Assembly (NCBI GenBank): GCA_907163375.1
Contig: CAJQUW010006159.1
Span: 1 to 64,000, forward strand
Direction: 5' to 3'
DNA from: Prostheceraeus crozeri
Taxonomy: Eukaryota > Platyhelminthes > Polycladida > Euryleptidae
Length of the DNA stretch: 64,000 nucleotides
Shown here: in pieces, positions 1-10,620 of the stretch
How the letters are laid out: every line of letters begins with the position of its first letter
How positions within the stretch are numbered: position 1 is the first letter of the stretch
Made by a program: the position numbers and the translations under genes
Notes under the pieces: generated by a model
Told to the model about the DNA's origin: nothing
Databases searched by the model: none
The model's input: only the letters and a program-made list of their open reading frames with translations

Positions 1-236
1 GGATACCGTTGCCTTGCTTTGGTTGACAACGGGGTCTGGACATCATCAACCATGAAGACTAGACAATGTCTTGCGTTTTGAAAGCGATCTCATGATGACA
101 CACCCATCCGGATTTTGTTCAAAATTGATGATTATTTAGGAGTCGGATAATTATGCATATTTTCAAGGCATTTCATGATGAAACTAACAAAAATTGTTCT
201 AGAATTACTTTAAAAGCACCTCATTTGCAGGGTTCA

Positions 237-1260
237 TCAGAATTTTGTGTGATGTCCCTTGGACTCCACGACAGCGTCAATTCTCTTTGGCATCGACGCT
301 ACGAGATTTTGGCATATTTCTTTTAAGTCAGGGTCATGGTACCATACCTTGAGAAAGCTTTTGATGATGTCACTTTTACTTCTGGCCTGGTATTTGCGCT
401 GGCGATTCTTGACAATGGCCCAAAGGTTCTCTATCGGATTCAAATCCGGTGAAGAAGTCGGCCACCCCAAGAGCTGGATACCTTTTCCGTTGAAATGAGC
501 AATTGATTTCTTGGACACATGACAAGGTGCATTGTCTTGTTGGAAAATTCCATTACCGTCAGGAAATGTTTCACTCAGTTGTTAAACGAGTCTTCCGTCG
601 ACGATAAGCTCGATGTATTTGTCACTGTCAAGACGTCCGTCGACGACATGAACTCTCCCAGTCCCATAACACGAGAAACAACTCCAGAACGTCACTGTAG
701 GGTGCTTCACTGAAGTCTTGAAGTGCTCCTCAGACAATGGATAACCGTCTACAACACGTACGAAGCGAGGACAACCATCGTTGGCTTCAATTATGGTTTC
801 ATCTGACCACAAAACATTCTTCCATTGGTCAACGGTCCACGACGCGTGCTCCAGAGCCCATGCGTAGCTCTTCTCAATGTCCAATGGCGAAATATATGGT
901 TTATTCTGGGGTGTTCTGAAGGAGCAACCAGTCTCGTGGAGGGCCATTTGAATTGTGCGAAGACTCACGTCCTCAGCAGACTCTCCCATGACCTCGTGAA
1001 TATCAGCTGCTGTGGATCTTGGCGATTTCACAACCAGTGATCGAAGATGTCGCAGGTCTCTCTCACAGAATTTCTTATTCTGTCCACCACAATTTTCATA
1101 TCGGGTTTTGTATCCGCCACTTTCTTCATATCGTTAAATAATTCTCGAGACAGTTGATTGATTCACTCCAATATCAGCGGCTATTTCATCATGAGTTTTT
1201 GACGTGTGGCTGGCTGTATAAAGTGATAACTTGTAATCGTCTTTCGTTGCGCTCACTCAT
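237..1260 (-). pseudogene. Tc1/mariner-type transposase, degenerate
   Basis: Cut-and-paste DNA transposase relic. Reading leftward from an ATG at 1258-1260, the frame gives a helix-turn-helix region (DEIAADIGVNQSTVSR), the IS630/Tc1 motif VLWSDETI (first catalytic Asp), FQQDNAPCH (second Asp) and SPDLNPIENLW (catalytic Glu). There are 34 residues between the second Asp and the Glu, so this is a DD34E Tc1 enzyme of about 335 residues. It is broken: a frameshift near 1190, a stop at 1134-1136 inside the DNA-binding domain and a stop at 582-584 just before the second Asp. The catalytic triad is otherwise preserved. I could not resolve its terminal inverted repeats; the left end may lie in 100-236 or outside the window. 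It is a different family from the two Tc1 families near 50 kb. Confidence 0.9.
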
Positions 1261-1459
1261 TGTGATTGTGGCTTAATAGCGGAGTGTCTATGTGCTTTGT
1301 TCGAGTTTGAATTTTAAATAATAGATATCTATTATGTCTTGACGATCATTCATTAACATGTAATCAAATGAAGTCATTTCAAAAAGATCTTGTGTCATAG
1401 ATAGCTGATGAGACAAGTTTAACGCTTTGCATCATCTTCATGCAAACTCGCTGTCGCGT

Positions 1460-1950
1460 ACTGTAAAAAGCACACAACAACTCACAGGTGAGTAGACCAG
1501 ATGACTTTGTATACGAAATGTTTAAACAAAATTCATTAGACATGATAGAAATTCTTCTAAAATTATATAGTGATATACTGACAACGAAGGAATTTCCATG
1601 GAATATAAGTTGGAATGTTCCTATCCATAAAAGAGGAAATAAAACTTCAACAACATCACCGACATAAATGTTGTCTTTATATAAACGGCATGATTGATAT
1701 TTTTGAAAAAGATATGAACCACCTTTCTCCAATAGAGATTGGCGTACTTAAAATAGCTATAATTACATATACAGATGATATGCTTTTAATGAGCGCATCT
1801 AAACAAGGACTGAACAAACAGATAAAAATAGTGCATAGATATTGTCAAAATAACGGACTAATGATAAATTTCGATAAGACAAAAATATAATAAAAAATGA
1901 CAAGGTAAAATACCGCGAAGTCCTTGTAAAAGTTGATGACGAATAACAAA
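1460..1950 (+). mobile_element. LINE A, reverse transcriptase fragment (5' piece)
   Basis: Non-LTR retrotransposon reverse transcriptase. The first stretch reads like the fingers region (SRPDDFVYEMFK, then SWNVPIHKRGN). After an internal deletion and frame change it continues (1615-1890) with LYINGMIDIFEKD, the catalytic box YTDDMLLMSASKQG (YADD-like) and NNGLMINFDKTKI. The frame then degrades (KYREVLVKVDDE) to about 1950, where a second LINE begins. The matching 3' portion resumes at about 4773 (IEVIDEYKYLGVWL). The clade is not resolved; motifs fit the CR1/Jockey side of LINE diversity. Confidence 0.75.
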
Positions 1951-2354
1951 AACCTTTTCACCAACTTCTACGTGCCGGTTGTGTATTCGTGCGCTCGTGT
2001 GCTTTCTGGTGTAAAGTATTCATTCTCTGCTTCTACCTAATCATATCTCGGAATAGTTACCATATATCACAAGATTGCTCATCCTAAAGTCTACATCGTT
2101 GAGGCGTCGTTATCATTCATTTTTCTACATCCCGTCTACTATTATGGATTATTAGCCTTTTCGCGTCGTTTTCTGGAAATGATCAATGTTCAGATTCTTA
2201 TGTCACATTGATAGTGTCCGTGAGTGTTGCGACAAGACCCAGCTGACATTCAATTGTGACGTAATCAAATCGTGAGCAGCACGCGGGACGATTTTCATAG
2301 TTTTCGAACATCTGATAGCCACGAGTATTAACTGACCCGAAGACACTCGGCCTT

Positions 2355-2700
2355 TTGGTTTCGGAGGTGAACCAAAATTCTCAATTAAATGTTGTGACTG
2401 ATTTTGTTATTCGTATCTGTGATACATCTCCGTCGACTCATTTCATCACTGTTGGTGACTTAAATCATTTGAACACTGATCATTTAGAGGTTTCTCTAGA
2501 TATGAAGCAAGTTGTTGATGTACCGACAAGGAAAACTCCCATTCTCGACAAAATATTGATAAGTGAAAGTTTATATTCTTCATATTTTGCCATATCGACA
2601 TCTCGTGTTTCCGCCATTACACTTGCCCCCGCCCCCCCCCCCCCCCCCAGTTGGTAATTCTGACCATCGTAGTGTGATGTTAAACCCTATTGTTACTTTG
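2355..2700 (+). pseudogene. LINE B endonuclease fragment
   Basis: The frame from 2355 contains FITVGDLNHLNTDHLE and KQVVDVPTRKTPILDKILIS, matching the GDFN and (V/T)PTR..ILD blocks of the endonuclease/exonuclease/phosphatase domain used by LINEs to nick target DNA. The terminal GNSDHRSV box (SDH motif) follows at about 2650 in another frame. A C-run of about 17 bases (2632-2648) lies just before it and probably marks the frame break. The N-terminal half of the domain is not recognisable. Confidence 0.7.
2626..2648. repeat. poly-C tract
   Basis: A homopolymer run of C interrupted by one G. Its length may be unreliable in any assembly. It separates two frames of the LINE B endonuclease. Confidence 0.9.
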
Positions 2701-2789
2701 GCTGAAGCTTTTACGGGGTCCTTTCACTATGTCTATGATTTCCGTGCAAGCAATATCTCCATGTTGAAATCAATAATGTCTGCTTATCC

Positions 2790-4660
2790 TTGGCAATCCT
2801 TTTATCTGTCTGTATGTATCTCAAAGATAAATGTCAATTTCTCTATGATATTATTTACAATGCCCTGCAAGTTATCCCTTGTACTGAAGTCCATATGTCG
2901 GGGAAAGAAAAACCTTGGTCTACACCCAAACTGAAACTGCTAATTAACAATCGTTTCGACTCTTACCGACGAAGAGATTTTGCTCCTTGCAATCATTACC
3001 GTACCAAAGTGAAAAATGAGATTTTATTGGCAAAATCGGCATGGATTGAGAAGAACAAATGTAAGCCAAATGGGATATGGAAAATGTTAAAGTCTTTCGA
3101 CCACCAACGTCATTCGATCGACAATTTGTTGAATTCTTTCTTTCAACACTAAAAGCGATGCTATCGAAGCGATAAATGATGCTCTCGTTTCCAACTTTTC
3201 AGACACTCCTATCTAATGATTGGGACAGAATCATTGAGAACATTAATGACAAGGGTGAGGAATGGAGAGTTGACGTGTCCATTGAAACTAACCAGAAAAT
3301 GCTATCTTCTCTCTCAATAGCAATAAGGGACCTGGTAGCGATGAACTCTGTCCTCGACTTTTAAAGGAAGCTTCCTCTGAGCTTGCTGGACCGCTCTCCC
3401 ATATAATTGCTATTTCTTTACAAAATCGAGTTACTCCCAAGCCATGGAAACTTCCCAACATCATACCAGTACCAAAACGTAAAACCCCTGCGATGAAGGA
3501 CTTGCGACCAATCTCTATACTGCCGGCGTTTTCAAAAATCATGGAGAAATATGTTATCAACTCAATCAAACCAAAATTAATTGATAACTATGGTCCAAAA
3601 CCAATTTTGGTTTCGTCCTAATTACGGAACTGTGCACGCGCATATAAGACTTAACGATTTTATTACAAAGCATATTGACCAAAATCATTCTGTTTTAGTT
3701 TTGGCATTTGATATGGCCAAAGCTTTCGATAGTCTAAGTCACGAAAACCTCTGCTCTTCCCTTAACCTTACAAATTTGCCCTACAATTTCATTGTTTGGT
3801 GTTGTGATTTTCTTCGTGACCGAATGCAAAGAAAGCTACTACACAATCAAGTGAGTTCAATCGTCAGTGCAACATCTGGTGTTCCCCAAGGAGGTGCTTT
3901 ATCACCTTTCCTGTTTTGTGTTCACATGCGTACCTTAACTCCAAAAAACAAGCACTCTTTGATCTCACTATACGCAGACGACGTTATCATCGCCATTCCT
4001 GTTTTTCTGACAGTTGTGAAAGTTTGATTAATGAAGAGATAAACCATGTTGAGAATTGGTGCAACCATAGCGGTTTAAGATTGAATCGCTGAAAGACTCA
4101 AATTATGATTTTGCTTGCCTCAATTGCTTCGGTACCTACGCTGCCTTCAAACATTATCCTGTCGAATCAGTTGAAGATTCTAGGCGTAACGCATACAGCT
4201 AATTTAAAATGAGATCAACACGTTAAAAATCTCTGTCGAAGTGCTTGTCAAAAGTTGTACGTCATTAAACGCATGAAACGATTTTTAACAAAGTTGGAAT
4301 TAATACTGTTGTACAACGCCATTGTCCTTGGTTGTCTTGAATATAATTGTGCCTTCTTAATTGGAATTAATAAGAAGAATGCAGAAAAGTTAGAAAAGGT
4401 TCGCCGCCGAGGTGGTTATCTGTTGTCCTGATTGTGATTGTGACTCTTTCACCCCAATAACGGTCAGAAGACAGTTGTCTGCTTTAAAAACTTTTCGTGA
4501 AATTTGTTATCATGATAATCTCCTGAATAGTATAGTGCCAAAACAATTTCATCGTTCCCATCTGTTTGAAGTGTCATTCTCACGTACTTTGTTACGCAAG
4601 TCGTCATTTGTATTTTCATGTATAAGCCTGATAAATAATCAGTGCTATGATTAAATTTCA
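2790..4660 (+). pseudogene. LINE B reverse transcriptase and C-terminal region
   Basis: RNA-dependent DNA polymerase of a non-LTR retrotransposon, in several frames. Recognisable blocks: LPNIIPVPKRKTP and DLRPISILPAFSKIMEKYV (about 3450-3560), QFWFRPNYGTVHA (about 3600), LAFDMAKAFDSLSHENL (palm Asp), ATSGVPQGGALSPFLF and the catalytic SLYADDVIIAIP (about 3960-4000). It continues through LKILGVTHTANLK and KLYVIKRMKRF to a C-terminal block (4412-4654: SALKTFREICYHDNLL, LLRKSSFVFS) usual for CR1/Jockey-like elements. At least four stops or frame changes interrupt it (for example near 3364, 3570, 4027 and 4092). Confidence 0.85.
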
Positions 4661-4772
4661 ACTTTTGACTTATTTTTCTTAAGCGAAGATTATCTGCTTG
4701 TGGTATACCGCATATATTGTCATGTATGTTGTGATTTTCATTTCCAAATAATTACATTTTACTACTACTACT

Positions 4773-5362
4773 ACATTCAATTGAAGTAATAGATGAATAT
4801 AAATATCTTGGAGTGTGGCTAGCTAACAATGACAAATATCATATAAAGTACTTGGAAAATAAAGGAAAAAGATCTGCATATACTACCCTAAAATTATTGA
4901 CAGAATTTGGAGAAGTTAATGGTGAAATTATCAAGAATACCTTCGAAATTTTAACTCTATCTAAAATTTGTTTCGGCGGAGAATTTATATTTCATTCAAA
5001 ACTATATGAATTGGACAAAGTAGAGAATCAGTTTTACAAATCATTTTTTCAGTTAAAAATAACGACGCTAAACTATTGTCTTATTGGGGAATTCGGTTTA
5101 AAATCAATGAAATTAATAATTTACAAATCTGCACTAAATTTTTAGTTAAAAATACTGGAAAAAGACCGTGAAAGTTATGCAGAAAAAAATATTTGGAAAT
5201 AACGAAAGAAATAGAAAAAAAGGATTTAAAAATGCGTGATGGTATAAAATTAAGAATTTACTGAATGAGCTACATTTAGATTTTCTTTGGGAAAGTCAGA
5301 ATCAATTAGAAAATAGGAGAGCAAAGTACATCAGCATTCTACTTTTGACTTTACCCTTCAGG
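4773..5362 (+). mobile_element. LINE A, 3' piece
   Basis: Continuation of LINE A after the LINE B insertion. The frame 4773-5145 begins IEVIDEYKYLGVWL, the block that normally follows the YADD and KTK regions seen at 1780-1890, and continues with YELDKVENQFYKSFFQL. A later piece, LLNELHLDFLWESQNQLENRRAKY (another frame, about 5262-5340), is the usual C-terminal block of such elements. No poly-A or clear 3' end is visible. Confidence 0.7.
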
Positions 5363-6680
5363 TGAGATACAACATATTCATATTTATTTAAACATCTTAC
5401 GTAGATATTTCATGCCATATGTACATGCGTAAAGATACTTTTTTTTGACCGATCCTCATGCTAACATAATACAAAGAACGTTGTGTCGTGATGTTGTTTG
5501 AATCAATATCAACTCAAAAAGATAAAATTCTATAATTTAAACGTTCCTAATCATCATTAATGAAATATTATTTGCTGAATACGTTTATGTCTCCTCTCTA
5601 CTATTTTGCTGTACTTGAATTGCTTTCATAATTCGCCATCTACATCACTTTGTATCTCATTTATATATTCTGTGATAGAACCACATGATACGTTTTTATC
5701 ACGAACGACATACGATGTTGTCTTTCTTTATGATTGCTCTGCCTTTAGAACAAATGAAGACTTCAGCAACATTTTGGCCCATTAATTCATGTAAGAAAAG
5801 TTGTTAGTTACTCCCAGAATTATCATCAAATGAATGAAAAAATGGAAATAAATGCATGAATGCAACTGGTTTATATATAGAACTAAATTAAGCATTTACC
5901 ACTTTCTTCATGTGGACGAGCTTCAATAATCCCACTGTCATTCTTCTGTGTTGAGTGTTCAGCAAGAATGCGGAGAGTATTTTGATAGTAGCTTAGGCTT
6001 CATCAGATGTAGATTTGAACCCAGCTCTCATGAACGCATGCGTTCTGCGCGCAGAGAGAACACTCTATCAAAAAGTCTCTGCACAAGAAAATCTCACCTC
6101 CCAAATCAAGCAATGTGCAACAGTCACTTAGAATGCATTTCTACTTTTTTTAGAAATATAGTAAATGTATTGATGCCTGTGACTGGAGCAGAAAATCATG
6201 ATTTGGAAGAACAAATAATAATAAGTAGCATAGCAGCAGCAATCTTGATAAATTGAGGTATGGTGGATGCCTGTACAGCTTCAGTTTCAACCTCAACAAA
6301 ATAATATTTCCAGTCAGCTGCAAAATTTATCATTGTTAATAGAATCTGAGAATCTAGAGGCATGTGATTGCCTTCCAGCCTGGACGTCTGTTGTATCTTA
6401 CAATGGAAGAAATTTATAAAGTGACAAAATGCGTGCACGCCTAAAAAATGCTAACAGCTTTATAACAATATTTTTTATAATAATTCATGTTCCAACACAT
6501 ACCTGGAACATATTCTTGATTGAAATATGATGTTGATAAGGTTTGAATTGTGAAAATACAGGCCTAAAAGTTTATCAAATGATGAAAAAATAAAATGAAC
6601 TATTATGACTAACGTTCATCAACAAAGCAAGGAGTGACGACGATCCCTTATATTGTAAGTACCCAAGAAACTTAAGTGGA
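5363..6680. other. no gene recognised
   Basis: AT-rich sequence. The longest frame (5948-6256, 102 codons) has no recognisable domain and low-complexity ends. I see no repeats or splice-framed exon here. Confidence 0.5.
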
Positions 6681-6689
6681 AATGCTGGA

Positions 6690-6813
6690 AAAATAGTTTT
6701 TGCCAGTTTTAGCCGAGAAATAGTGACAAAAGCTGGTGGTTTTTACCAGGTATTTGCCGGTTTTTACCAGGTGGTGAAAACCAGGGTGGTTTTTACCGGC
6801 CAACCCTGATAGG
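6690..6813 (-). mobile_element. possible hAT-type element end
   Basis: Read on the minus strand the segment starts ATCAGGGTTGGCCGGTAAAA and holds several copies of GGTTTTTACC or its complement within 100 bp. A CAGGGTTG start with short repeated motifs behind it is typical of the ends of hAT-family DNA transposons. No partner end or target duplication was found. Confidence 0.35.
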
Positions 6814-7289
6814 AATTGTTCATTTTAGAAAATGTAGCTATTTTTCGATAATGCGTCTACTTTATTTTGCAGGCCCATTTGAGAACACATGGCTGAAGCT
6901 ACATTATCCTAGTTAGTGTGTGCTAAATTCTATCCGTTTTTGATTAGACTAACGCGCTTGTGCGCTTATTTCTGACACTTGCAGATATGCTATGAGTCCT
7001 AGATTTTGAATAAAATTTGTAGCAGCGATTTTGTAGAAGTAAATTAGAAAATGAGAGTTTTTAAGAGATATTTTACACTCAAATGAGACTTCAATTAACA
7101 GACCTGTCATACACAAAACCTCTTTTGACATTCATTGCTTAGTTTTAATGAAAATGGTTGTGAATGAGAGAGGGTTAGACATTGAAAATAGCAACATCTT
7201 TAGAATTAGTGCCTTGTTCCCTTGAGGGAAACGCAAGACAGATATCGATTAATGTCAAGAGAAGATATTGCAAACTTCATTGCACAAAA
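6814..7289. other. no gene recognised
   Basis: Unassigned AT-rich DNA; nothing supported on either strand. Confidence 0.4.
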
Positions 7290-7660
7290 TTGCAAGCCGC
7301 TAGTATTTCCATGACACGTGTCTCCACGTATCTAGGATAATTTAAATCGATGGATGCAACGTGGAAGGATGATGGAGATGTTTCTGTTCTTAATGTTTCT
7401 AATCATTTCAAGGGCGGCATGTTTGATTAGGAAAGAGGATAATGGAGATAATTGTGTTGTTGATGTTTCTACGCATTTTAATGGCGACATTTTTGTTTAC
7501 AAAATTCTTTAAGAAGTAACCTGAAATTTGAAATTAGGATTTACTGCATCTGTTTCGAGACATACGATTGTCTCACACTTTAGGAACCGGAAGGTAAGAT
7601 GTGTTGCTAAACCATCTTATCAAAACTCAATAATTAAAAATTCCTGTATTTCTATAAAGT
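7290..7660 (+). repeat. dispersed repeat D, copy 1
   Basis: Diverged copy of 38445-38720. Shared blocks include a GTCTCCAC stretch, TTTAAATCGAT, TGCAACGTGGAA, AAGAAGTAACCTG, and GGAAGGTAAGAT followed by a TTGCTA block. Copy 1 is longer by internal duplication (two blocks of GATGTTTCT...CATTT with GCGGCAT/GCGACAT). Class unknown. Confidence 0.6.
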
Positions 7661-8138
7661 TTGTGGCTTTTATAATCACAACTGAAATTGAATTTCATCA
7701 GTCTTCTACATCTTCAGTTTGTCTTCTTCGTTCATCATGTATTATAATTACTGCATTACGTCTCCAATGATTTTTTGATTGCCATTCCCTGGGAAGCAGA
7801 CGCTTGGCATCATAATTAGTATTATGACATAACCAAGTTGTGTGGCATTATGATAGCATTAAAATAATTTAATAAATTAAAAAGTTTATTTTAGTTACAA
7901 AATTAATACTAATTACTAATATCAACTTTTATTAATTTTATATCAATCGTTTAAACCGTTACCTGCCGCTGATAGAAATATTTTGCCAATTGTGTTTATA
8001 TTGATAGGAAAGCTTTATAGGGACCTCCAGAATGCACTTGCACACATTCAAAAAAATATGCTTTTCTTTACCATATGTAGTATTCCTGTTCCCAAAGTGT
8101 AACATTGGCGGGTTCCGATTATACATTTTGATACTCTT
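7661..8138. other. AT-rich spacer
   Basis: Very AT-rich (7840-7970 is mostly A and T). No gene recognised. Confidence 0.5.
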
Positions 8139-9125
8139 AGTCCGGCAGCCAGAGCGAATTTCTGCAGGGAACGAGGCCGACAATGAGACTTTCACAGAAT
8201 GATGTACACCTCATAGTCCGGCAGCCAGCACGAGTTTCTGCAGGGAACGAGGCCGACAATGAGACTTTCACAGAATGATGTACACCTCATAGTCCGGCAG
8301 CCAGCACGAGTTTGTGCAGGGAACGAGGCCGACAATGAGACTTTCACAGAATGATGTACACCTCATAGTCCGGCAGCCAGCACGAGTTTCTGCAGGGAAC
8401 GAGGCCGACAATGAGACTTTCACAGAATGATGTACACCTCATAGTCCGGCAGCCAGCACGAGTTTGTGCAGGGAACGAGGCCGACAATGAGACTTTCACA
8501 GAATGATGTGCACCTCATAGTCCGGCAGTCAGCACGAGTTTCTGCAGGGAACGAGGCCGACAATGAGACTTTCACAGAATGATGTGCACCTCATAGTCCG
8601 GCAGCCAGCACGAGTTTCTGCAGGGAACGAGGCCGACAATGAGACTTTCACAGAATGATGTACACCTCATAGTCCGGCAGCCAGCACGAGTTTCTGCAGG
8701 GAACGAGGCCGACAATGAGACTTTCACAGAATGATGTACACCTCATAGTCCGGCAGCCAGCACGAGTTTCTGCAGGGAACGAGGCCGACAATGAGACTTT
8801 CACAGAATGATGTACACCTCATAGTCCGGCAGCCAGCACGAGTTTGTGCAGGGAACGAGGCCGACAATGAGACTTTCACAGAATGATGTACACCTCATAG
8901 TCCGGCAGCCAGCACGAGTTTGTGCAGGAACGAGGCCGACAATGAGACTTTCACAGAATGATGTGCACCTCATAGTCCGGCAGTCAGCACGAGTTTCTGC
9001 AGGGAACGAGGCCGACAATGAGACTTTCACAGAATGATGTACACCTCATAGTCCGGCAGCCAGCACGAGTTTCTGCAGGGAACGAGACCGACAATGAGAC
9101 TTTCACAGAATGATGTACATCCTAT
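8139..9125 (+). repeat. 76-bp satellite, 13 copies
   Basis: Thirteen head-to-tail units beginning AGTCCGGCAGCCAGCACGAG and ending GATGTACACCTCAT, starting at 8139, 8215, 8291 and so on; one unit (from 8899) is 75 bp. Units differ at only a few sites: TTTCTGC/TTTGTGC, GTACAC/GTGCAC, CAGCCAG/CAGTCAG. The first and last units are most diverged, as expected for unequal exchange. The open frames across it are by-products of the repeat. Single units in both orientations at 15036-15115 and 15868-15944 show that the unit is the end of a dispersed element. Confidence 0.97.
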
Positions 9126-9185
9126 GCCTACTACGAATCTGCACGTCTACCGAGTTCTACTGAATTCCTCTTCCTGTCATAGAAA
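9126..9185 (+). mobile_element. repeat S copy 1, sub-terminal segment
   Basis: Directly after the last satellite unit comes CCTATGCCTACTACGAATCT followed by GCACGTCTACCGAGTTCTAC and CTTCCTGTCATAG. The same order follows the single unit in copy 3 (17989-18050), and its inverse precedes the unit in copy 2. The array is therefore an expansion of the terminal unit of this element. Similarity fades after about 9185, so the copy is truncated. Confidence 0.75.
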
Positions 9186-9940
9186 CTGTATTTGGTGCAA
9201 TAAATAAATGTCGGCCAACAGAACAGTCGCAAGTTTCTCCACCATTGATTGTGCTGTTTTGGTAGGATCCGTTTCCAACATTTCTGTATGAAAGACAACG
9301 ATTCCCCTCTGAAATTTTTGATGCTAAAAATATAAGAATATTTTTGATGCGCAAGAAAGATTATATAGTATTTAACAAAATTGAAAAATAGTAAAATGAC
9401 GCGTGCATTGATCGATCTTTTATTACAAGACGAGCACGGAGATGATTTAACTTGCTATCATGGCATCTATTGTCATCTCCATTATATTTTTCATATGTAG
9501 GAGTGTGCAAGTATCTTACCCGTCGACAGGCGGGAACGCCTATCAGTCCTTTTTAGGACTAACATTTTCCACTATTGTATATATTATATTCATTATTGTG
9601 TATTATCTTTTAAGTGCACTAACCTGTTTTTTTCCATAATAATAAATCCACAACGCATCTTTACACATTTGACAACATGATAGCTAAGCAGATAACCCGA
9701 AGAATTTTTGCATTTAATGTTTTTACATTAACTGAGATGTTTCTCCATTAACCGAAATCACCAACAAGGTACCGTAGGATGGTTTACACAGATCCTAACT
9801 ATACACAGTGACTGTCCACACACTTATTTTCAGATTTTGCTAATTTTATTACTAAGTACAGGATGAGAATGGGGAGGGGAGTTCTCGGTGGAAGTTCACA
9901 TTACAACACGACTCCAAAAAGAAAAAAGTAATACATTACC
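9186..9940. other. no gene recognised
   Basis: Unassigned. The 65-codon minus-strand frame at 9157-9354 has no recognisable features. Confidence 0.4.
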
Positions 9941-10345
9941 CGGGACGCGCAAACTTGTGAAACTATGGAAAAGCTTGCAAGAATTTTCAAAATTCGATTA
10001 AAACTTGCAAGCGCTTGCAAGCGCATGTAAAGTTTGCAAGCGCTTGCAAGCTTTATGTAAAGTTTGAATTTGCATTGCTATATTTTGAGAAATATGTTTT
10101 ACTTGCTTTGTTTAAGCTAAAACTTGTAATGTGAAACTTGTTTCCGTGGTGTTACTGTCCATGTTTATAAAACTTGCATCAACTTATCAGAATTTGAAAG
10201 GACTTGCTAAACTTGCTTCCATGACTTTAGCTTGCAAAACTTGCTTTCGTTGTGTTAAAGTGTTGGCTACTGCAGTCGAAACTTACATTGACTTACTAAA
10301 ATATGAAAACATTTGTTTAGCTTGATGAGAGTGAGCACACCAGTC
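9941..10345 (+). repeat. CTTGC-rich repeat, copy 1
   Basis: Starts ACCCGGGACGCGCAAACTTG and contains many AAACTTGC/GCAAGCTTGC/GCGCTTGCAAGCG motifs, several of them palindromic. The inverse of this end closes the copy at 24950-25370. The frame 10131-10325 is made of the motif and is not taken as a gene. Confidence 0.6.
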
Positions 10346-10349
10346 GTCA

Positions 10350-10620
10350 ATTCGAAATAGCACTCTCACACGCGATCGCGGTAAATGACCGCTATCGCGG
10401 CAACGGCACAGAAATTCGCGGCTGTGAAAGTTATATCCCGCGCTCTTTCGCACTCTATTGCGGAATTGATGCGATCGCAGCTATTTGCACATAAATTCGT
10501 GACCATGAAAGCAGTCGCAGTTATTCGCGCACGCTTCACTTGTGTGGGATGTAGGATGAATGATTCCGCGTTTACTCGCACTCGATCATCAGCTGTGTTT
10601 TTTAAAAGGTAAATGACTGT
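10350..10620. repeat. degenerate tandem repeat rich in CG
   Basis: Two diverged units about 81 bp apart (GGCACAGAAATTCGCGGC from 10405 and TGCACATAAATTCGTGAC from 10486), with weaker traces on both sides. The segment has more CGCG words (GCGATCGCGG, TATCGCGG) than its surroundings, and overlapping open frames exist on both strands because stops are rare here. Confidence 0.5.

Larger units (their letters stand above)
1950..4772 (+). mobile_element. LINE B, CR1/Jockey-like, inserted in LINE A
   Basis: About 2.8 kb of non-LTR retrotransposon lying between the two halves of LINE A. It holds, in order, a fragment of apurinic-type endonuclease (2355-2680), a nearly complete reverse transcriptase (3290-4030) and a C-terminal region (4030-4660). 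It ends in a short ACT microsatellite (four units, 4758-4772), a typical LINE 3' tail. The 5' end is uncertain (roughly 1950). Many stops and frame changes make it inactive. A fragment of the same family lies at 26040-26520 on the minus strand. Confidence 0.75.

Noticed and set aside
8800-9037. Repetitive frames across the 76-bp array
   Set aside because: Products of the tandem repeat; the unit length is not a multiple of three, and the frames depend on one 75-bp unit.
8139-9125. CRISPR-like regular repeats (also 39421-40322)
   Set aside because: The whole unit repeats without variable spacers and the context is animal DNA; these are satellites.
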